NCBI GenBank assembly: GCA_025353305.1
Contig: JANXQX010000014.1
Coordinates: 1-22,094, forward strand
Reading direction: 5' to 3'
DNA: 22,094 nt
Source of the DNA: Holophagaceae bacterium
GTDB taxonomy: Bacteria; Acidobacteriota; Holophagae; Holophagales; Holophagaceae
Shown one piece after another: positions 22,093-22,094 of this stretch. Each line of letters begins with the position of its first letter. Position 1 is the first letter of the stretch. Position numbers and translations under genes: made by a program. The notes beneath the pieces were generated by a model. The model saw only the letters and a program-made list of their open reading frames with translations. It searched no databases and had not been told where the DNA came from.

Positions 22093-22094
22093 CG

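Noticed and set aside
21919..22094. Start of an rRNA operon or a tRNA at the right edge
   Set aside because: No 16S 5'-end motif, cloverleaf or CCA end could be found in either orientation.

Overview
This is a GC-rich, densely coding bacterial chromosome segment, almost entirely housekeeping genes. It has Gram-negative envelope genes (TolB, Pal, CpoB, several lipoproteins), an acidobacterial or deltaproteobacterial style of gene order, GGAGG-type ribosome binding sites and several TTG or GTG starts. My best guess is Acidobacteriota, class Holophagae (Geothrix/Holophaga-like). This is inferred from gene content and style only; no marker was compared.

Layout. (1) Positions 1-2470, minus strand: a tightly overlapping operon resembling type IV pilus or type II secretion inner-membrane assembly genes (small membrane protein, PilM/GspL-like, PilN-like, PilO-like, and a membrane protein cut by the window edge). 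(2) 2692-9163, plus strand: smc, rnhB, a MutT-type Nudix hydrolase and two Dpp/Opp-type ABC permeases. The last four genes are joined by ATGA overlaps. (3) 9258-13058, plus strand: tolB, pal, cpoB and a GHMP-family sugar kinase; tolQRA are not in the window. (4) 13030-15934, minus strand: mutY (3' end overlapping the kinase gene tail to tail), a strong terminator, tRNA-Leu(GAG), secG and a class I-beta DAHP synthase. (5) 16059-17622, plus strand: a proline-tailed lipoprotein and a multi-zinc-ribbon protein. (6) 17704-20451, minus strand: tpiA, pgk and a SAM methyltransferase. (7) 20606-21918, plus strand: rbfA and truB. (8) 21919-22094: a less GC-rich end that may hold the C-terminus of another minus-strand gene. 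No gene-free stretch exceeds about 220 bp.

How the genes fit together. Envelope biogenesis (Pil/Gsp-like module, Tol-Pal, SecG) is mixed with genome maintenance (SMC, RNase HII, MutT and MutY, the last two both acting on the 8-oxoguanine problem), glycolysis (Pgk, TpiA), the shikimate entry step and ribosome/tRNA maturation (RbfA, TruB).

The least expected signal is non-coding. At least four intergenic gaps carry tandem heptamer arrays with a shared consensus (CCCACAG/CCTACCG, in either orientation). Two arrays are bounded by TTGGCT...AGCCAA inverted termini, and one array of a different heptamer (GAGTCGA) lies inside the same kind of termini. They resemble the short tandemly repeated repetitive (STRR) heptamers known from cyanobacteria. 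I find no CRISPR array, insertion sequence, rRNA gene or clear defence system.
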